A stretch of 64,000 bases of DNA from Bacilli bacterium. Lineage in GTDB: Bacteria > Bacillota_I > Bacilli_A > ML615J-28 > CAG-313. The notes beneath the pieces are model-generated. The model did not search any database. It was given only the letters and a program-made list of their open reading frames with translations, and was not told the DNA's origin. Below, piece after piece: positions 25,816 to 36,199 of this stretch (within the stretch, counting starts at the first letter, position 1; each line of letters begins with the position of its first letter). The position numbers were made by a program, and so were the translations under genes. The DNA lies in contig JAFVWY010000002.1 in assembly GCA_017501465.1 (NCBI GenBank), positions 62,001 through 126,000 of the forward strand. The letters are read 5' to 3'.

Positions 25816-28800
25816 ATGAAATACTATAATTATCACTGTCATAATATGTATGGCAACCCTATTTCAATGGATGTTATTGTTAGTATGGAAGATTATTGCA
25901 AAAGAGCGATAGAATTAGGTCACGATGCTTTTTTTACTACTTGCCACGGTTTACAAGGAGATATTTTTCAAGCAACAACTTTGGCACACCAATATGGTCT
26001 TAAAATGATTGTTGGCGCGGAATTATATTATGTTAAAGATAGATTGGCAGTAGATGAAGAAGGCAAAAAAGATAGAAGCAATAAACACATTATTATTATT
26101 GCTTTAAATCACGATGGTATTAGAGATTTAAATCGAATTATTACAGAATCATTTGAAACTGGTATGTATTATAGACCACGTATCGATGAAGAACTACTGT
26201 TTTCTTTGAATCCCAACAATGTAATGATAACTACCGCCTGCGTAGCTGGTTTATGGAACGAAGAAGAATTAATTATAAAAATGAAAGATTATTTTAAAAG
26301 TAATTTTTTCTTGGAAGTCCAAGACCATAATGAAGATATTCAAAAAGAAGTCAACCGCAAGGTTTTACAATTATCTCAAAAATATCATATTAGAATTATA
26401 CACGCAAACGATAGTCATTATATTTATCCTGAAGATGCAAAGTATAGAGATTTATTTCTAAAAGCTAAGGGAATTATATATGAGCAAGAAGCAAATTTTA
26501 TTCTTGACTATCCTGATTATGATACTATTGTAAAAAGATATGAAGCACAAGGTATTTTAAATAAAAATCAAATACAAGAAGCATTAGAAAGTACTATGAT
26601 ATTTGAAAATATAAATTGTGATGATTATATAAATGACGAAATTAAATTACCTTCTGTCGCAGAAAATCCCAATGAAGAATTAAAAAAGGTTATTACGGCA
26701 TCTTGGAATGAAGATAAAGAAAGAATACCAAAAGAAAAAAGAAAAGAATATTTGGAAGCAATTAGATATGAGTTCGATATTATTGAAAAGACAAATATGG
26801 CTAATTATTTTTTAATAGATTATAATATAGCAAAAATAGCAAAAGAAAAATATGGAGGAGTTTTAACTAATACCGGGAGAGGCTCCGCACCATCATTTTA
26901 TATAACAAGATTATTGCATTTAACCAACATTGATAGACTAGAATCACCTATTACGCTATTCCCAACGCGATTTATGTCTATTGAAAGAATTTTAGGAGCT
27001 CGTTCATTGCCTGATATAGACCTTAATACAGCAGATGCCGAACCATTTATCCAAGCCAGCAAAGACCTTTTAGGAGAGAATAACTGTGGATGGATGATTA
27101 GTTGGAAACCATTACAAGAATCATCCGGGTTTAGGCTATATTGTAAAGCATTAGATATAGATTATGATACGGTTAATGAAATAGCAAAAGATTTGGATAA
27201 ATATAGGGACGACCCTAAGTGGGCTCCTATTATTGAAGAAAGCAAACGCTTTATTGGCGTTGTCGAGGGAGTATCTGAAAGTCCTTGTAGTATGCTTTTA
27301 TATTCGAAAGATGTTCGTAGTGAAATAGGAATGATAAAAACGCCAAATGGTAAAATATGTTGTATGCTAGATGGATATAATTGCGATAAATATAAATATC
27401 TTAAGAACGATTATTTAACAGTCACTGTATGGGCAATTATTAGAGATGTTTGTAAATTGGCAAATATTCAAATACCTAGTATTAATGAGTTAGATAAGTT
27501 GCTTGATGATAAGACTTTCGATGTTTATAAAAAAGGATTAACTTGTTCTATAAATCAAGCAGATTCTGATTATGCTACTAATTTAGTTATGAAATATAAG
27601 CCAAAATCATTAGCCGAAATGTCATCTTTTGTTGCAATTATTAGACCGGGATGCGCTAGTTTATTGGATGATTTTATTGAGAGAAAATCTTATACGACTG
27701 GGGTTCAAGCTCTTGATAACATACTAGAAGATAGTGAACATAGGCTTATTTATCAGGAATCTATAATGAAATACTTAATTTGGTTAGGTATATCAGAACC
27801 ACAATCTTATGATGTTATAAAGAAAATTGCAAAAAAGAAATTCAAAGAACCGGAATTAAAGGCTTTAAAAGAACAATTATTAGAAGGATGGCAGAAACAA
27901 GTTGGAGAAGAAAAAGGTTTCGAAGAAACTTGGCAAGTTGTAGAAGATGCTGCTAAATATTCTTTTAATGCTTCTCACTCGCTATCTTATGCTTATGATA
28001 GTTTATATGGTGCATACTTAAAATCACATTATCCATTAGAATATTATACGGTAGCATTAAATTATTATAGTAATGACGCAACAAGAACAGGGAAATTAAC
28101 AAGCGAGCTAAAATCATATGGAATAACTTTAGAAAAACCAAAATTTAGATATTCAATAGATGAATATTTTATGGATAAAGAAAATAACAAAATATACAAA
28201 GGAACTGGAGCTATTAAATTTCTCAACAAAGAATGTTCTTTATATTTATATAGTTTAAAAGATAAACGATATGATAGTTTTATAGATTTATTAGAGGAAG
28301 TTACAAATGCGAAAGATGAAAATAATAAAGCATATGTTAATACTAGGCAATTAGATATTTTAATAAAATTACAATATTTTCAAGAATTTGGTAATAATAA
28401 AAAACTTTCTATTATTTATGATTATTTTAAAAATTTATATGGAAGAAAATTAATAGCAAAAGACAAATTACGAGATTTTAATATACCGGATTATGCATTA
28501 AAGTTAGAAGGTATATTAGAGACGGAAAAACAATATAAATTTGATAATATGTGTAATATACTAAAATTAATAGAAAAAAATATACCTAATGAGTCTTTTG
28601 ATATATCCGAGCAGGTATCTTTTGAGATGGATGCTTTGGGTTATATTAGTATGACTTATGATGTCAAAAAAAATATTTGTTTTGTTATTGATGTGGATAC
28701 TAAATATACGCCAAGGTTAACATTATATTGTTTAAATAATGGGAAATCAGTTATATGTAAAGTTAACAAGAATACATTCAAAAATAATCCCATAAATAAA

Positions 28801-28947
28801 AATGATATTATTAAAGCTATTAAGTTTGAAGAAAAATATAAACAAACATTGGTTGATGGTAACTGGAAAAGAAGCGATACAAAAGAATGGTGGCTTGTTG
28901 CTTATAACAAAACAACAATAGAGGGGGAGATAAACAATGAAAATTGA
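25816..28947 (+). CDS. DNA polymerase III alpha (DnaE-type)
   Basis: 1043 residues from ATG 25816 (an in-frame GTG nine bases earlier abuts the ribosome site). PHP domain first (YNYHCHNMYGN; HANDSHY), then the C-family polymerase core with NTGRGSAPSFYI and the catalytic PDIDLNTAD (about residue 398), palm/fingers segment NASHSLSYAYDSLYGAYLKS (about 720-740). Shorter than cellular DnaE, lacking most C-terminal modules. It is the phage replicative polymerase and heads an operon with its own promoter. Confidence 0.88.
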   Translation: MKYYNYHCHNMYGNPISMDVIVSMEDYCKRAIELGHDAFFTTCHGLQGDIFQATTLAHQYGLKMIVGAELYYVKDRLAVDEEGKKDRSNKHIIIIALNHDGIRDLNRIITESFETGMYYRPRIDEELLFSLNPNNVMITTACVAGLWNEEELIIKMKDYFKSNFFLEVQDHNEDIQKEVNRKVLQLSQKYHIRIIHANDSHYIYPEDAKYRDLFLKAKGIIYEQEANFILDYPDYDTIVKRYEAQGILNKNQIQEALESTMIFENINCDDYINDEIKLPSVAENPNEELKKVITASWNEDKERIPKEKRKEYLEAIRYEFDIIEKTNMANYFLIDYNIAKIAKEKYGGVLTNTGRGSAPSFYITRLLHLTNIDRLESPITLFPTRFMSIERILGARSLPDIDLNTADAEPFIQASKDLLGENNCGWMISWKPLQESSGFRLYCKALDIDYDTVNEIAKDLDKYRDDPKWAPIIEESKRFIGVVEGVSESPCSMLLYSKDVRSEIGMIKTPNGKICCMLDGYNCDKYKYLKNDYLTVTVWAIIRDVCKLANIQIPSINELDKLLDDKTFDVYKKGLTCSINQADSDYATNLVMKYKPKSLAEMSSFVAIIRPGCASLLDDFIERKSYTTGVQALDNILEDSEHRLIYQESIMKYLIWLGISEPQSYDVIKKIAKKKFKEPELKALKEQLLEGWQKQVGEEKGFEETWQVVEDAAKYSFNASHSLSYAYDSLYGAYLKSHYPLEYYTVALNYYSNDATRTGKLTSELKSYGITLEKPKFRYSIDEYFMDKENNKIYKGTGAIKFLNKECSLYLYSLKDKRYDSFIDLLEEVTNAKDENNKAYVNTRQLDILIKLQYFQEFGNNKKLSIIYDYFKNLYGRKLIAKDKLRDFNIPDYALKLEGILETEKQYKFDNMCNILKLIEKNIPNESFDISEQVSFEMDALGYISMTYDVKKNICFVIDVDTKYTPRLTLYCLNNGKSVICKVNKNTFKNNPINKNDIIKAIKFEEKYKQTLVDGNWKRSDTKEWWLVAYNKTTIEGEINNEN

Positions 28948-29053
28948 TTTAGGTGAATTTAAGAAAAATATTATAGAATATTTAAAAAAGCAAGAAAGTA
29001 AGGAGAAAAAGAAAAATGGAGGTAAAAGTTCTAAAGATAATAAATCAAAATAA
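28937..29053 (+). CDS. Tiny Lys-rich hypothetical protein
   Basis: 38 residues, start overlapping the polymerase end behind GAGGGGG, end overlapping the RNA ligase start. Single amphipathic helix then a Lys/Ser tail (KKKNGGKSSKDNKSK). It may mainly couple translation to the ligase gene. Confidence 0.4.
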   Translation: MKIDLGEFKKNIIEYLKKQESKEKKKNGGKSSKDNKSK

Positions 29054-30167
29054 TAATTGGAGAGATATTTTATCTGCTGAGCCATATAATTTGATTATTA
29101 AAGAAAAGAATAATTTTGTATTATTAAAATATGACCAATTAAATAGTGATATGTCTAATGAAATTGTCCAAGAATGTAGAGGAATTATTTTAAGAAATAT
29201 TAATAACAAATATGAAATCGCATCAATGAGATTTACCAAATTTTTCAATTATGGGCAGGAACAAGCAGCAAAATTAGAATTTCCCTGTGAGGCTTCACAA
29301 AAAATAGATGGTAGTTTAATAGGCGTTTGGTATGATGAAATGACTGGATGGCACGTGTCTACTTCTGGGAATATTGATGCTGAAGATGCCCCAATAAATA
29401 TAAGTAATATTAATAATTATAGAGAATTATTTAATATTGCCTGGGGAGATTTAGACTTAAACATATTAGATAAAAAAAATACTTATATGTTTGAGCTTGT
29501 AAGTCCATATACAAGAATTATAGTACCATATAATGAAACTAAATTATATTTATTAGCCATTAGAAATAATGAGACATTAAAAGAAATTTCAAGAAGCGAA
29601 TTACCAATTATTGCGAAACAGTTATTTGGCAATAAAATCGAAGTACCAAAATCATTTCTTTGTAATAATATAGAAGAAGTACAAAATGCCGTAAATAAGT
29701 TAACGGAAGATAGTGAACATTATGAAGGATTTGTTTTATGTGACAAATATTTTAATAGGGTTAAAATGAAATCATCAACTTATATGGATTTGTTTTTTAT
29801 CAAAGGAGAGGGAATATTTAGCGACAAAAAAATATTACAATTAATCTTAGACGAGCAAGATGATGATATACTAGGACATTTCCCAGAATATACAGATGAT
29901 TTTAATAGAATTAGACACGGCCTATGTTTATTTATAGCACATCTTAAAAAAGATTTACACGATATAAGTAAATATCAAAACTTAGATAGAAAAGGTTATG
30001 CTCAAAAAGTTCAGGAATATAAATATAAAGATATTTTATTTAAAGCATATGGATGTAATCTTTGGAATAAAGATGAAGATTACTATTATAATTTTCTAAA
30101 AACATATATAGAAACAATCCCAATATCTAAATTGGTTGATTGGGTGGTGGAAGAAACAAATGAGTAA
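29016..30167 (+). CDS. T4 Rnl1-like RNA ligase
   Basis: 383 residues. Nucleotidyltransferase motifs: I SQKIDGSLIGVW with adenylated Lys96, upstream ECRGIIL, IV EGFVL, V RVKMKSSTYM. It joins 5'-phosphate and 3'-OH RNA ends, in T4 to repair cleaved anticodon loops. The following genes (Tdk, nucleotidyltransferase, phosphatase) are tightly linked. It is the best candidate in the window for sealing the permuted tRNA halves at 46246-47019, which is inference. Confidence 0.82.
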   Translation: MEVKVLKIINQNNNWRDILSAEPYNLIIKEKNNFVLLKYDQLNSDMSNEIVQECRGIILRNINNKYEIASMRFTKFFNYGQEQAAKLEFPCEASQKIDGSLIGVWYDEMTGWHVSTSGNIDAEDAPINISNINNYRELFNIAWGDLDLNILDKKNTYMFELVSPYTRIIVPYNETKLYLLAIRNNETLKEISRSELPIIAKQLFGNKIEVPKSFLCNNIEEVQNAVNKLTEDSEHYEGFVLCDKYFNRVKMKSSTYMDLFFIKGEGIFSDKKILQLILDEQDDDILGHFPEYTDDFNRIRHGLCLFIAHLKKDLHDISKYQNLDRKGYAQKVQEYKYKDILFKAYGCNLWNKDEDYYYNFLKTYIETIPISKLVDWVVEETNE

Positions 30168-30744
30168 ATTATATTTTAGATATGGGGCGATGAATAGCGG
30201 AAAATCAACGGCTATTTTACAAGTAGCCCATAATTATGAAGAAAAAGGAATGAAAATCCTACTAATAAAACCATCTATAGACACTAAAGGAGATAGAAAT
30301 ATTGTCAGTAGATTAGGTGTGGAAAAAGAAGTAGATATACTTCTTACGCCTAATGATACTATTTTAAACAGTATGTCGGAACAATTATCAAGCGTTTTTA
30401 AGCCATCTGCTATTATTGTTGATGAAGCACAATTTCTAATGCCGTTACAAGTAGATGAATTATACGAAATAACAAAAATATATGATATTCCTGTACTATG
30501 TTATGGTTTAAGGTGTGATTTCCAGATGAGAGGATTTCCCGGGGCAACTAGATTATTAGAAATTTCTGATGACATTGAAGAATTAAAAACTATATGTAAA
30601 TGTGGCAAAAAAGCAACTCAAAATATTAGGTTAATTAATGGAAACCCGGTTTTTGATGGTAAACAAATTGAAATAGATAATCAAGACAATATTCAATATG
30701 AAAGTGTTTGTGGTGGTTGTTATTTAAAATTAAAAAGAAAATAA
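30160..30744 (+). CDS. tdk: Thymidine kinase
   Basis: 194 residues from ATG 30160, overlapping the ligase stop by eight bases. P-loop GAMNSGKSTAIL, Walker B AIIVDEAQFL, lasso/active-site LCYGLRCDFQMRGFPG, and a structural zinc site with CKCGKK and CGGC. Class II TK that phosphorylates thymidine for phage DNA. Confidence 0.9.
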   Translation: MSKLYFRYGAMNSGKSTAILQVAHNYEEKGMKILLIKPSIDTKGDRNIVSRLGVEKEVDILLTPNDTILNSMSEQLSSVFKPSAIIVDEAQFLMPLQVDELYEITKIYDIPVLCYGLRCDFQMRGFPGATRLLEISDDIEELKTICKCGKKATQNIRLINGNPVFDGKQIEIDNQDNIQYESVCGGCYLKLKRK

Positions 30745-30753
30745 GGAGAAAAT

Positions 30754-31578
30754 ATGGATAAATATATTTATAATAGAGTTGAAAAACATTATCATTATTT
30801 AGAATCATTAGGTTATAATGTTGTAGCCGTATTTGCTCAAGGTTCAATGAATTATGGTTTATATGTAAATGATGACGAATATAAAAGCGATGTAGATACA
30901 AAAGCTATTGTATTACCAACATTAGATGATTTAGTTAATGGGAATAAGATGGTATCCACAAAATATGATTTTGAAGGGGAACAAATTGATGTTAAAGATA
31001 TTAGGGTTATGATGGATATGTGGTGTAAATCTAACCCTGCATATTTAGAAATATTATTCACCCAATATTGTATGTTTAATAATAAATATGAAACATATAT
31101 AAGACAAATTTTAGAGATGGGCGATGACATTGTTAAAATGAATTTCCCTCAATTAGCGAAGTGTATAAGTGGTATGAGTAAAGAAAAGGTTGCTGCTATG
31201 GAACATCCTTATCCTAGTTTAATTGATAAAATCGAAAAATATGGATATGATAGTAAACAATTACATCACATTATAAGATTAAATAGATTAATTATTGAAG
31301 TTTTTCTTAATGGTATACCTTTTGGAGAAGCATTAGATATATCAGAGCAAGAAAGATTTAAAAATTTCTTAATAAACGTTAAGAAAAGCAAATATAGTTT
31401 GGAAATGGCTCGTAGAATGGCTATTGAGTATGATGAAGATACAAAGCAAATTAAAGAACAAGTTATAGAACAGTATAAAGATTTTAAATTTGATTCAAAC
31501 ACTTATAACAAATTAAAAAATATTATACATAAAATGGTTAGATATAATATTGTAGAACAAATTAAGGAGGAAATATAA
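30754..31578 (+). CDS. Pol-beta-family nucleotidyltransferase (RlaP-like)
   Basis: 274 residues. The active site reads AQGSMNYGL ... SDVDTKAIVL (G-S and D-x-D), as in predicted nucleotidyltransferases that occur beside RNA ligases. The C-terminal two thirds are helical (LAKCISGMSKEKV; LHHIIRLNRLIIEV). Coded two genes after the RNA ligase, which supports a role in RNA end modification. Substrate unknown. Confidence 0.7.
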   Translation: MDKYIYNRVEKHYHYLESLGYNVVAVFAQGSMNYGLYVNDDEYKSDVDTKAIVLPTLDDLVNGNKMVSTKYDFEGEQIDVKDIRVMMDMWCKSNPAYLEILFTQYCMFNNKYETYIRQILEMGDDIVKMNFPQLAKCISGMSKEKVAAMEHPYPSLIDKIEKYGYDSKQLHHIIRLNRLIIEVFLNGIPFGEALDISEQERFKNFLINVKKSKYSLEMARRMAIEYDEDTKQIKEQVIEQYKDFKFDSNTYNKLKNIIHKMVRYNIVEQIKEEI

Positions 31579-31580
31579 TT

Positions 31581-32390
31581 ATGAAAAAGAAGATATTCGC
31601 CGTGTCAGATATTCACGGTAATTTTCCTGCTCTAATTGAAGCATTAAAAGATGCTGGATTTGATGAAAATAATGATTCACACCTATTAGTTGTTTTAGGA
31701 GACCATTTTGATAGAGGAGAATATTCTGTATCAGTTTATGAATATTTAAAAAAATTAACCGATAAAGGTAAGGCAATCACCATTATGGGTAATCACGACT
31801 TAATGTTTATAGATTATTTAGAAGGAACCGTTTTAGACCCTTTTAATTATTTCAGAAATGGCGAAAGGGAAACCTTTGCTGATTTTTGGCATCGAACAGC
31901 ACCATTTGAAAGTTGGTGTCTAATTGATGAAAATATTCCAGAGACAGAAATGACTGTTGGCGATTTTGCACGCTGGTTAAATATAGTTAAAAAAGACATT
32001 AATGAAGAATATCCAGAATTATTAAATTGGTTAAAAAATCAACCTTATTATTTAGAAACTAAAAAATATATATTCACTCACGGTGCAATAGATACATTAG
32101 CAGAAGATTGGCACAATCCGCATTGTTTTAGATATGGATATAATGATTGGGAAGCTCTTACTTGGGATGATGGTAAGTTCTTTGGTAGAAATATAAATAA
32201 TACAGAAAAAACTGTTGTTATAGGACACTTTGGAACAGACCATTTACGTAATATGTATGGATTAAAAAAAGATGATAAGGAAGATTTTTCAATATTAGAA
32301 AGAGAAGATAAAAGAGTAATAGCATTGGACTCTACATCTATTCTATCTAATAAAATAAATGTCTTGGTAATAGAAGACGAATTATTATAA
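31581..32390 (+). CDS. Calcineurin-like phosphatase (PPP/ApaH-type)
   Basis: 269 residues. Metallophosphatase motifs: VSDIHGNF, VVLGDHFDRG, IMGNHDLMF and later FTHGAIDT, GHFGTDH. This matches PPP-family Ser/Thr phosphatases and ApaH/PrpE enzymes. It closes the RNA ligase/Tdk/NTase cluster and might act as an end phosphatase, as in T4 Pnkp-type repair; this is inference. Confidence 0.8.
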   Translation: MKKKIFAVSDIHGNFPALIEALKDAGFDENNDSHLLVVLGDHFDRGEYSVSVYEYLKKLTDKGKAITIMGNHDLMFIDYLEGTVLDPFNYFRNGERETFADFWHRTAPFESWCLIDENIPETEMTVGDFARWLNIVKKDINEEYPELLNWLKNQPYYLETKKYIFTHGAIDTLAEDWHNPHCFRYGYNDWEALTWDDGKFFGRNINNTEKTVVIGHFGTDHLRNMYGLKKDDKEDFSILEREDKRVIALDSTSILSNKINVLVIEDELL

Positions 32391-32414
32391 AAATATTAAG
32401 AAAGGGGAATTTAT

Positions 32415-33298
32415 ATGAAAAAAGTTATTAAAAGAGACGGAAGAACGGAATTATTTGATAAAGAAAAGATAGTTAGGGCTGTCGAGCTATCGTTTCAAGA
32501 TATAGAAAATGAAATATCTGAAAAAGCCCATTTAAAAGCAAGAGAAATAGCTAATTTTATTGCAAATATAGAAGATGATTTGACAGTAGAACAAATACAA
32601 GATATTGTTGAAGAAAAATTAATGGCAAGCAATTATAAAAATATTGCAAGAAATTTTATTACTTATAGATATGAAAGAACTAAAATGAGAGAAAGAAACT
32701 CTCAATTTATGAAAGATATTTCGGAAAAACTTGCAGCTTCCAATGTTCAAAATCAAAACGCTAATGTTGACGAATATTCATTTGGTGGAAGAATGGGAGA
32801 GGCTAAAAATTCCCTTATGAAAAAATTTGCTCTTGATTATATTTTATCTGATATGGCAAGAGAAAATCATCTAAATAATGAGATATATATTCACGATTTA
32901 GATGCTTATGCAGTTGGTATGCACAATTGTTTAACAATTCCTTTTGATAAATTATTAGAGAATGGATTTAATACTAGACAAACAGATGTTAGACCAGCTC
33001 GTTCAATTAATACAGCCTTTCAATTAGTAGCCGTATTATTTCAATTACAAAGTTTACAACAATTTGGTGGCGTTAGTGCTTCACATTTAGATTGGACTAT
33101 GGTTCCTTATGTTAGAATATCATTTAGAAAACATTTTAATGAAGGAATGGAATTTATTGAAGAAAGCGATTTAAGATGCGAAGCCGACTTATCCATTGAA
33201 GATGATTTTTATAAACAATTTCCTAGAGTTTATAAATATGCAATGGCTAAAACAGAGAAAGAATTAATGCAAGCCGTTCAAGGTATGTATCATAACCT
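32415..33298 (+). CDS. nrdD: Anaerobic ribonucleoside-triphosphate reductase, exon 1
   Basis: Residues 1 to about 295 of a 733-residue NrdD. An ATP-cone comes first (VIKRDGRTELFDKEKIVRAV), then the barrel start with YIHDLDAYAVGMHNCLTIPF. The coding frame runs on into HNLNY and a stop inside intron 1. Removing 33299-34251 restores HNLNTLQSRSGNQLPF, the invariant family sequence. Reduces NTPs to dNTPs with formate in anaerobes; needs NrdG. Confidence 0.9.
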
Positions 33299-34251
33299 TA
33301 ATTATTAGGGCGACTTAATAGTAATATTAGGAACTTAGTTATCTAAACGGGGAAACTCTCATAGAGACAATCCCGTGCTAAATTTGTATCATTAAAAAGA
33401 AGAAAAGGGGTGGATAATATGTATTCTGTTTATTTGCATAATAATAAAATAAATAACAAAAAATATATAGGTATAACTAAACAAAAACCAAAAAACAGAT
33501 GGGGTTTAAACGGTTATAATTATAATAGTAGTCCTTATTTTTATGCAGCCATACAAAAATATGGTTGGGACAATTTTGAGCATATTATCTTATATAAAAA
33601 TTTAACAAAAGAAGAAGCGTGTGAAAAAGAAATAGAATTAATAAATAAATATAAAACACAAAATAAAAAATATGGATATAATATAATGGAAGGTGGAAGT
33701 GCACCTAGTTTACCAAAAGAAGTAAAAGATAAATTATCAGAAGCTTTAAAAGGTAATCAAAATGGCAAAGGCCATCCTTGCGATATAAATAAAAGAAGAA
33801 AAATAAGTGAGGCACAAAAAGGTAGAAAATTAACAGAAGAACATAAAAGAAAATTATCATTAGCAGCAAGCAAAAGACACGTAATATGTTCTGATGAAAA
33901 GAAAAAACTTTTATCTCAAAACTATCCATATAAAAAGAAAATATATTGTATTGAAACAAATATTATATATGATTCGGTACAAGAATGTGCAAGACAACTT
34001 AATTTACACGCAACAAATGTTACAAAAGTATGTAAAGGTATCCATCGTACAACCGGTGGTTATCATTTACAATATTATAATGATACAATAAATGCCTAAC
34101 GACTATCCACATAAAACGTGGAGTAGGCTCAAGCGAGTCGAAATGGTAACCTCCTCACTAGAGGATGAAGATATAGTCTAATCTTTATGGTGACATAAAG
34201 AAGTTCATAAGAGAACTGCATAAGATTAGCGACCTTATGTGAATATTAATG
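33299..34251 (+). mobile_element. Group I intron 1 in nrdD
   Basis: 953 bases interrupting the codon pair Leu-Asn of HNLN. The upstream exon ends in T and the intron ends in G, as group I splicing requires. Core-like stretches near the 5' side (ACGGGGAAACTCTC ... GACAATCCCGTGC) and 3' side (GAAGATATAGTCT) fit group I P/Q/R/S elements. It carries the GIY-YIG gene. The splice sites are set by restoring the NrdD frame. Confidence 0.85.
33419..34099 (+). CDS. GIY-YIG homing endonuclease (intron 1)
   Basis: 226 residues from ATG 33419 (AAAAGGGG eight bases before; an in-frame GTG at 33410 is less placed). Catalytic module YSVYLHNNKINNKKYIGITK with NRWG, then FEHIILYKN. Linker and two NUMOD3-type DNA-binding repeats (KRRKISEAQKGRKLTEEHKR; LSLAASKRH), then a NUMOD1-like helix-turn-helix (YDSVQECARQLNLHATNVTK). 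It would cut intron-less nrdD to spread the intron. Confidence 0.88.
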   Translation: MYSVYLHNNKINNKKYIGITKQKPKNRWGLNGYNYNSSPYFYAAIQKYGWDNFEHIILYKNLTKEEACEKEIELINKYKTQNKKYGYNIMEGGSAPSLPKEVKDKLSEALKGNQNGKGHPCDINKRRKISEAQKGRKLTEEHKRKLSLAASKRHVICSDEKKKLLSQNYPYKKKIYCIETNIIYDSVQECARQLNLHATNVTKVCKGIHRTTGGYHLQYYNDTINA

Positions 34252-35455
34252 TAATACATTACAATCAAGAAGCGGAAATCAACTACCATTTACGTCAATT
34301 AATTATGGGACTTGTACTTTACCAGAAGGTAGAATGGTTATTAAAGCATTATTAGAAGGTTCTATTGAAGGAGTTGGTAAAGTAAGAAAGACTCCTATAT
34401 TTCCTTGTGGAATCTTTCAATGTATGAAAGGGGTTAATAGAAAACCTGGAGACCCTAATTATGATTTATTCCAATTAGCATTAAAATCAACATCAAAAAG
34501 ATTATATCCTAATTATGTTAATGTAGACTGGTCTACCAATGTTGGATATGATAAAAATGACCCAAAAACATATGTAAGCACAATGGGCTGTAGAACATAT
34601 AATGGGGCTGATATTAATGCTGAAGAAGGAACTAATCCACAAACAAAAGATGGTCGTGGGAATATTTGTCCAGTCACAATTATAATGCCTACGCTTGCAA
34701 TGGAAGCCGACAGAGATGTAGATAAATTTATGAAATTATTAGATAAAAAAATTGGAGAGGCAAAAGATATGCTTATTGAAAGATATAATTATATTTGCTC
34801 ACAATCTCCAGAATCTGCTAAATTTATGTATGAAAATGGCTTAATGTTGGGTTATGATGGTAAAACAGTTGAAAGTGCAATGAAACACGGTACTTTGGCT
34901 CTAGGGCAAATTGGCTTAGCGGAAACACTTCAAATATTAATCGGTAAAGACCATACGACGCCTGAAGGTATGGAGCTTGCTAAAAAAATTGAACAATTAT
35001 TTAAAGATAGATGCGCTGAATTTAAAAAGAAATATAAACTAAATATTGGTGTATATTACACTCCTGCTGAAAACTTATGCTATACTGCTATGAAAAAGTT
35101 TAAAGCTCAATATGGAGAAATAGAAAATGTTTCAGATAGAGACTATTTTACAAATTCAATTCACGTTCCTGTTTGGAAGAAAGTATCGCCTTTTGAAAAA
35201 ATAGATATTGAAAGCCAATTAACTGGTTATAGTAATGCTGGATGTATTACTTATGTAGAATTAGATAGTGGCGTTCAAAATAATCTTGAAGCTTTAGAAG
35301 AATTAGTTAATTATGCTATGGATAAAGATATACCGTATTTTGCTTTAAATGTTCCAAATGATACTTGTTTAGAGTGTGGTTACACAGATGAATTCAATGA
35401 TGAGTGCCCTATGTGTCATAGTAAACATATCCAACAATTAAGAAGAGTAACGGGT
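34252..35455 (+). CDS. nrdD: Anaerobic ribonucleoside-triphosphate reductase, exon 2
   Basis: Residues about 295-696. Contains PFTSINYGTCTLPEGRMV, the thiyl-radical Cys in TMGCRTYNGA (about residue 408), GRGNICPVTI, and the C-terminal zinc site CLECGYTDEF ... CPMCHSKH. It ends exactly after the codon of the glycyl-radical Gly696 in RRVTG; the next bases (TAA) are an intron stop. Confidence 0.9.
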
Positions 35456-36199
35456 TAACCTGTATGATAAGCCCGCAAATTGACGTAAACTTATATTAAT
35501 TATAAGGTTTCCTTAACCAGAACCCTCTTCGGGTTCAGAAGTAAAATAATAATTAAGGAGGTATCGAGAGATGAAAAATAATTCAAACCTCGAGTTTCGT
35601 AAAATAAAATCGCTTAAATATTTATATGAAATAAATGAAAATGGAACTGTTTTTAGAAATGTTAAATCTAAAAAACAAAATAAAATTGTTTTAGATATGC
35701 ACCATTCAAAAATAGGTTATTATAAAACTATGGTTCACCTAAAAGAAGGAACTAAAAGAATAATGATACATAAAGTTGTTGCCGAATGTTGGTTAGGAGA
35801 TTGTCCTGATGGTTACGAAGTAGACCATATAGATAGAAATCCCCATAATAATGATTATAGAAATTTAAGATACGTCACTCATAGTGAACAAATGAAAAAT
35901 AGAGTATTAAGTGACAAAATAATAAATCAAGCAAAACAAAATTGTTTAAATCATTCATTAAATGTTTTAGCAAAATCAGTTAAAATAAAGAGTGATAATG
36001 AAGAATTAACATTTAGGTCTATGACGAAATGTGCAGAATATTTAGCGGAAAAATATAATAAGACAAGTGAATCAATTAGATATAAATTAAAAGCAAGAAG
36101 ACATCATATATTTGATTATGATATATTTTACGAAATGTAGAGACTGGACACGTCAGCCTTACGGGGCAAGGAACAGTCCATAATAATTAAGATATTATG
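35456..36199 (+). mobile_element. Self-splicing-type intron 2 in nrdD
   Basis: 744 bases inserted directly after the glycyl-radical codon. Upstream exon ends ACGGGT and the intron ends in G, so group I chemistry fits; the exon end can pair with CCTGT just inside the intron (P1-like). Hairpin GAACCC-TCTTC-GGGTTC lies upstream of the endonuclease gene. Group assignment is less sure than for intron 1. Confidence 0.75.
35571..36140 (+). CDS. HNH homing endonuclease (intron 2)
   Basis: 189 residues behind AAGGAGG. NUMOD4-like N-terminus (IKSLKYLYEINENGTVFRN), HNH core (EVDHIDRNPHNNDYRNLRYV followed by SEQMKNR), and a C-terminal NUMOD1-like DNA-binding part (FRSMTKCAEYLAEKYNKTSE). Different family from the intron 1 enzyme. 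Confidence 0.88.
   Translation: MKNNSNLEFRKIKSLKYLYEINENGTVFRNVKSKKQNKIVLDMHHSKIGYYKTMVHLKEGTKRIMIHKVVAECWLGDCPDGYEVDHIDRNPHNNDYRNLRYVTHSEQMKNRVLSDKIINQAKQNCLNHSLNVLAKSVKIKSDNEELTFRSMTKCAEYLAEKYNKTSESIRYKLKARRHHIFDYDIFYEM

Noticed and set aside
33299-36199. Inteins in NrdD
   Set aside because: Both insertions contain in-frame stops right after the exon and separate endonuclease genes with their own ribosome sites, so they act at RNA level.
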